Positions 17,701 through 19,000 of a stretch of 19,000 nucleotides of DNA are shown here, piece by piece. The notes below the pieces were generated by a model. The model was not told the origin of the DNA and ran no database searches. It was given only the letters and a program-made list of their open reading frames with translations. The first letter of the stretch is position 1; every line of letters starts with the position of its first letter. This stretch comes from DAORDI01 sp035345895. GTDB taxonomy: Bacteria > Spirochaetota > Leptospiria > Leptospirales > Leptospiraceae. The position numbers and the translations under genes are program-made. Where the stretch lies: contig DAORDI010000085.1 in the NCBI GenBank assembly GCA_035345895.1, positions 1-19,000 on the forward strand. Direction: 5' to 3'.

Positions 17701-18363
17701 GTCAAAAAGGAAGCCTCTTTCATGGTTGTAACAGGTGCTGGGAAGCGGTGGCACAGGTGCTCCCGGTGTAGGATTGGAATCGTCAACACAAACTGACTGA
17801 TTTGCCATCGGTACACCTCCATTCAAACCGGTCAAAGTCAGGACTGGATTGTAGCCTGGTCTAGTCCGGAATGTCTTTGAATAAAAGGTCAAAGGAACAT
17901 TGGCAGTGGTTTTTGCATCAGATGTCAGTGTTAATGTGTAGTATTCGTATGATTTCAGCTCCTTGTAAGGATCAAAGTACAGTTTCTTTGTACCAAACCA
18001 GAAGAACCTTCCCAAGACCTGGTTTCCAAGAGAATCTTTCAAAATAAAAGAATCAGTCCCTGATCCGGCTGAAACGATGGTGGAAGTATTCATTGAATGT
18101 GAAAATATAACGATCAAATCATCGTATCGGCTGACCCCAAATTCTGAAACACTCAGAAAGGCCTGAGGAATGCTTCCCCCGAATGTGGCAGGAGGCTGTA
18201 CAAATTCATTGACAGGCGCAGCTGAAGAAGGAGAGGCTTTATCCGAACTTTTATTATAGAAAGCAGTATCCTGCAGAAGAACTGCCAACGGAAATTCCAG
18301 CTTTCCCTTTTTTATGCTGCAGTTTAAAATCAGCATACAGAGCAAACAAAGTGCAGTTTTCAT
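14764..18363 (-). CDS. Giant lipoprotein A: SbsA-type Ig domain plus BPI/TULIP-like C-terminal module
   Basis: First gene of the operon, 1199 aa. The signal peptide is short and ends at Cys15 (LILNC). ATG 18363 follows GAGGGG by 3 nt. After a Ser/Ala/Pro-rich linker, residues about 68-168 form an SbsA/Big_5-like Ig domain (DLIVIFSHSMNTSTI, YYTLTLTSDA, YSKTFRTRP). The middle region contains IFTLNGKTFNQMLNDP, shared with lipoprotein B. The last 455 or so residues resemble the two-barrel BPI/LBP/CETP fold. The first half is rich in helices (VADVLTRMVPRILNEQLLDR) followed by LKLSIFLGLTSV. The second half opens with HPDAVNQALYYLWKIGGLN at 916-934 and later has PRMDVKISDLEVEIIG. The end (SFIVPMLNDILYDVPLENRL, then SDPFLLIKSLIYD) matches the BPI C-terminal pattern of an iP.lN..L..iPL helix and a final fLL...v.Y strand. 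BPI-family members bind LPS or lipids in hydrophobic tubes. The ligand here is unknown. Confidence 0.87.
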   Translation of the reverse strand: MKTALCLLCMLILNCSIKKGKLEFPLAVLLQDTAFYNKSSDKASPSSAAPVNEFVQPPATFGGSIPQAFLSVSEFGVSRYDDLIVIFSHSMNTSTIVSAGSGTDSFILKDSLGNQVLGRFFWFGTKKLYFDPYKELKSYEYYTLTLTSDAKTTANVPLTFYSKTFRTRPGYNPVLTLTGLNGGVPMANQSVCVDDSNPTPGAPVPPLPSTCYNHERGFLFDSAQTPQMELNVSVNDSSTVSSMKLCKLSVGGVNTASAPKRCREDKIKPDEDLSDPGIELCSVCSASTSVRLDTLTDSFLKLSKGTNNYYLEIIDIYGNVTQKNINFQWAPLLSDSLTPPNLTASTSVIIDKSNSVSSANSVIPQLEYLIKKFARQIFTLNGKTFNQMLNDPANPSIASYTHPGGNCLAWNRKNVLNTAMADEAFQIHYLKLIGPFCGIQISGKGLPGASTYVKNIVSISGNTITLSPDTTNLSLEMLARNPAIPEHSVIKEISGNTIKLMNPFTGAEITPGAGLGAGSSISFDYSSFTALADVYVQSIYVDPNFIDAGNPDGFNVSLDLNPRNTGGTQFIEVKFGANKLSAKVAAVARVNTLQPAIAHAVAPPGSQFAFFDDPQPPAVGTVYEREGTAVGLNLNDSNPSFPKRYVYTNIAPTVIGAPTYNMNLGFSANPALPYYNQVYENQQFGVFTAADADHSVCFVKSELNPACSLFAGCNTVMNVPAAVPGCGNPFPSAASALGLNPNTLDLSNNVAVNNINITQGDDLITSILNSIAQVQIPRLKHKLAQSAVADVLTRMVPRILNEQLLDRLKTGVDFPMFNSLPAPIRDLKLSIFLGLTSVGTNETGPNTQNAISAEADIQLKFAPDTAVPANPAKTTLPDLNRNNSVLLKDAPISSVTPTVYDYKKIYGNEGILIGIHPDAVNQALYYLWKIGGLNLTIDSAFRADLISYVSAYNTPLIQLLDFVSTGRSIRSVLAPTKQSVEGRDSLNNPITVEDNDGIVYKLNWLLPPTVKGTFNAVSALEVPRMDVKISDLEVEIIGQRPAAAPVLSYRIALFRLSLNTVMDLDILVKSTNPTYPTVYGWHNYRNTIRMSFSKDPKDIRYIVEPGEPGGNPDRNPIGQDPKLLRDVLDPLVKSFIVPMLNDILYDVPLENRLEKCGVGLYNLKLVPVSSANSDPFLLIKSLIYDYNFTGNCDPFNVLH

Positions 18364-18400
18364 ATACCCCTCGGTCTAATAATTGAAACTGATTAAAACA

Positions 18401-18424
18401 TACTTGGTGCAGCTATCCCAAGTA
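18401..18424. repeat. Inverted repeat, 7-bp arms, 10-nt loop
   Basis: TACTTGG (18401-18407) and CCAAGTA (18418-18424) are perfect complements. The dyad sits about 38 nt upstream of the lipoprotein A start, inside the predicted leader, where it could be an operator or an mRNA hairpin. One 7-bp dyad with a short loop is roughly what chance gives in a region this size. Confidence 0.35.
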
Positions 18425-18465
18425 CTCAGTTAAATGCGGCAGTGCAGCTCAGGTCTTTGGTAATC

Positions 18466-18490
18466 CAGACTGTAAAGTCAAATCAGTCTG
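18466..18490. repeat. Inverted repeat, 7-bp arms, 11-nt loop
   Basis: CAGACTG (18466-18472) and CAGTCTG (18484-18490) are perfect complements around an AT-rich loop. It lies between the predicted -10 (18530-18535) and the first gene, with its centre about 65 nt from that of the TACTTGG dyad. The arms of the two dyads are unrelated, so they are not two copies of one operator. Confidence 0.35.
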
Positions 18491-18529
18491 TTTAATGACA
18501 ATGCAGAGAATATAAATTCTCATCAAATC

Positions 18530-18535
18530 ATTATA
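18530..18535 (-). promoter_or_regulatory. Candidate -10 element for the minus-strand operon
   Basis: Read on the minus strand this is an exact TATAAT. No good -35 sits 16-18 nt upstream; the sequence there is merely AT-rich. If used, transcription would begin near 18523 and leave a leader of about 160 nt containing both dyads. A perfect hexamer in AT-rich DNA is weak evidence alone. Confidence 0.3.
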
Positions 18536-18613
18536 TTTTGAGAAAGCAAGAATTTATTTATTCCTGCCTGAAACAGGGACCTAAGTTCCGACTATTCTTT
18601 CCAGCTCAGATTT

Positions 18614-18649
18614 GTAACCGAAGCAGCTAAAGTTCAGGTTACTTTTTTT
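18614..18649 (+). terminator. Terminator-like hairpin followed by T7, + strand
   Basis: GTAACC (18614-18619) pairs with GGTTAC (18637-18642). The stem extends inward by GAA/TTC past one bulged A, with a 10-nt loop, and is followed directly by seven T (18643-18649). This suits an intrinsic terminator for transcripts running rightward. No + strand gene lies upstream within the region, so it would end a non-coding or divergent transcript. The stem is short and only moderately GC-rich. Confidence 0.4.
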
Positions 18650-18812
18650 CTATTCACATTTTTCAAAAAGTTCTTTACCACTATAATTATGGGGTTAAAT
18701 TTGCAACTCTTTTTTTATAACGGATGATCGATATAAGTAGATTGTAGAACTAAATCTGCGAAAATCTGTCATTTAAAAAGAAAGCAAGCTTTACTCAGAA
18801 ATATCCAAAATT

Positions 18813-18834
18813 GGGCACTTATCCTCGAGTGCTC
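18813..18834. repeat. Hairpin-forming inverted repeat, possible weak terminator
   Basis: GGGCACT (18813-18819) pairs with AGTGCTC (18828-18834) around an 8-nt loop, with one G-T wobble. Short T runs follow on either strand (TTT on +, AATTTT on -). It could terminate the partial minus-strand gene at the window edge, but the T tracts are poor. Confidence 0.25.
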
Positions 18835-18907
18835 TTTCCGGTTTCAGCTGCGAGGGGCATCTTTCCTCATATACTCAGTCTCCCGTTATAACCAAGGGGT
18901 TAACCTG

Positions 18908-19000
18908 TCAGCATTGTTCAGTAAACTCTAAAATTCGGATTTCAGGAGGAATGGTTATACTCGTTTTCAAAAGTCTTTGCGTATTTATTTGTTCACGACT
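18908..19000 (-). CDS. Possible 3' end of a neighbouring gene (partial)
   Basis: On the minus strand one frame is open from the window edge for 30 codons to a TGA at 18908-18910. Its residues are mixed and charged (QINTQRLLKTSITIPPEIR), plausible for a protein C-terminus. The other two minus frames stop within a few codons. An alternative on the + strand is an ATG at 18951 right after AGGAGGA (MVILVFKSLCVFICSR, open to the edge). Its spacing of 1 nt from the Shine-Dalgarno is too short for a convincing start. The two readings exclude each other in practice, and neither is strong. Confidence 0.22.
   Translation of the reverse strand, partial: SREQINTQRLLKTSITIPPEIRILEFTEQC

Larger units (their letters stand above)
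18364..18907. other. Long non-coding leader/regulatory region upstream of the giant-lipoprotein operon
   Basis: About 540 nt without a credible gene on either strand. It is more AT-rich than the flanking genes and has several dyads: two in the first 130 nt upstream of lipoprotein A, one with a T run at 18614-18649, and a GGGCACT/AGTGCTC hairpin at 18813-18834. I see no riboswitch that I can name and no tRNA. Confidence 0.5.

Noticed and set aside
118..18363. lspA beside a lipoprotein-rich region taken as a dedicated processing system
   Set aside because: lspA is a housekeeping gene, sits on the other strand in a different operon, and is separated by unrelated regulators. Proximity alone is not evidence.

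Overview
The window looks like chromosomal DNA of a diderm bacterium, most likely a spirochaete of the Leptospira type. Pointers are a long-form lspA beside a double cyclic-nucleotide-binding protein, many lipoproteins with relaxed lipoboxes (Asn, Phe or Ser at -1), very large lipoproteins opening with SbsA-type Ig domains, and an outer-membrane barrel. GC looks moderate (low 40s by eye). The lineage is an inference from gene content. I saw no rRNA, tRNA, CRISPR array, transposase or phage gene. A run of 100 Ns (12414-12513) marks a scaffold gap.

Left part, + strand (1-4130): lspA (signal peptidase II), a protein with two CNMP-binding domains and a Crp-like tail, a receiver-like domain fused to a STAS-like domain that lacks the phosphorylation residues, and a small membrane protein. 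These are packed within a few bases of each other and look like one housekeeping/regulatory operon. A separate promoter then appears to serve a lipoprotein with Asp-box beta-propeller repeats. It converges tail to tail, 3 nt apart, with the minus-strand block.

Right part, - strand (18363 down to 4134): an apparent operon of about 14 kb. In transcription order it holds two adjacent paralogous giant lipoproteins (1199 and about 1346 aa), a third unrelated giant lipoprotein (1212 aa), a FadL/OmpP1-type outer-membrane transporter split by a frameshift at an A9 run, and after 113 nt a PotD-like solute-binding protein with no permease or ATPase beside it. The junctions among the three lipoproteins and FadL are 10-18 nt, with Shine-Dalgarno sequences overlapping or next to the preceding stop codon.

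Most interesting: the last 450-530 residues of both paralogous lipoproteins read like the two-barrel BPI/LBP/CETP (TULIP) lipid-binding fold. Each has a helix-rich first half, a re-start motif of the type HPDA..Q....LWK.GGLN, and a BPI-like ending (liP.lN..L..iPL ... epFLLi). With a FadL channel in the same operon, this suggests an uncharacterised envelope system for moving or sensing lipids or other hydrophobic molecules. The fold call rests on pattern recognition only and needs a profile search or structure prediction.

The far right (18364-19000) is the regulatory region upstream of the operon. It has a TATAAT-like -10 on the minus strand, two 7-bp dyads in the predicted leader, a terminator-like hairpin pointing the other way, and possibly the end of a neighbouring minus-strand gene at the window edge.
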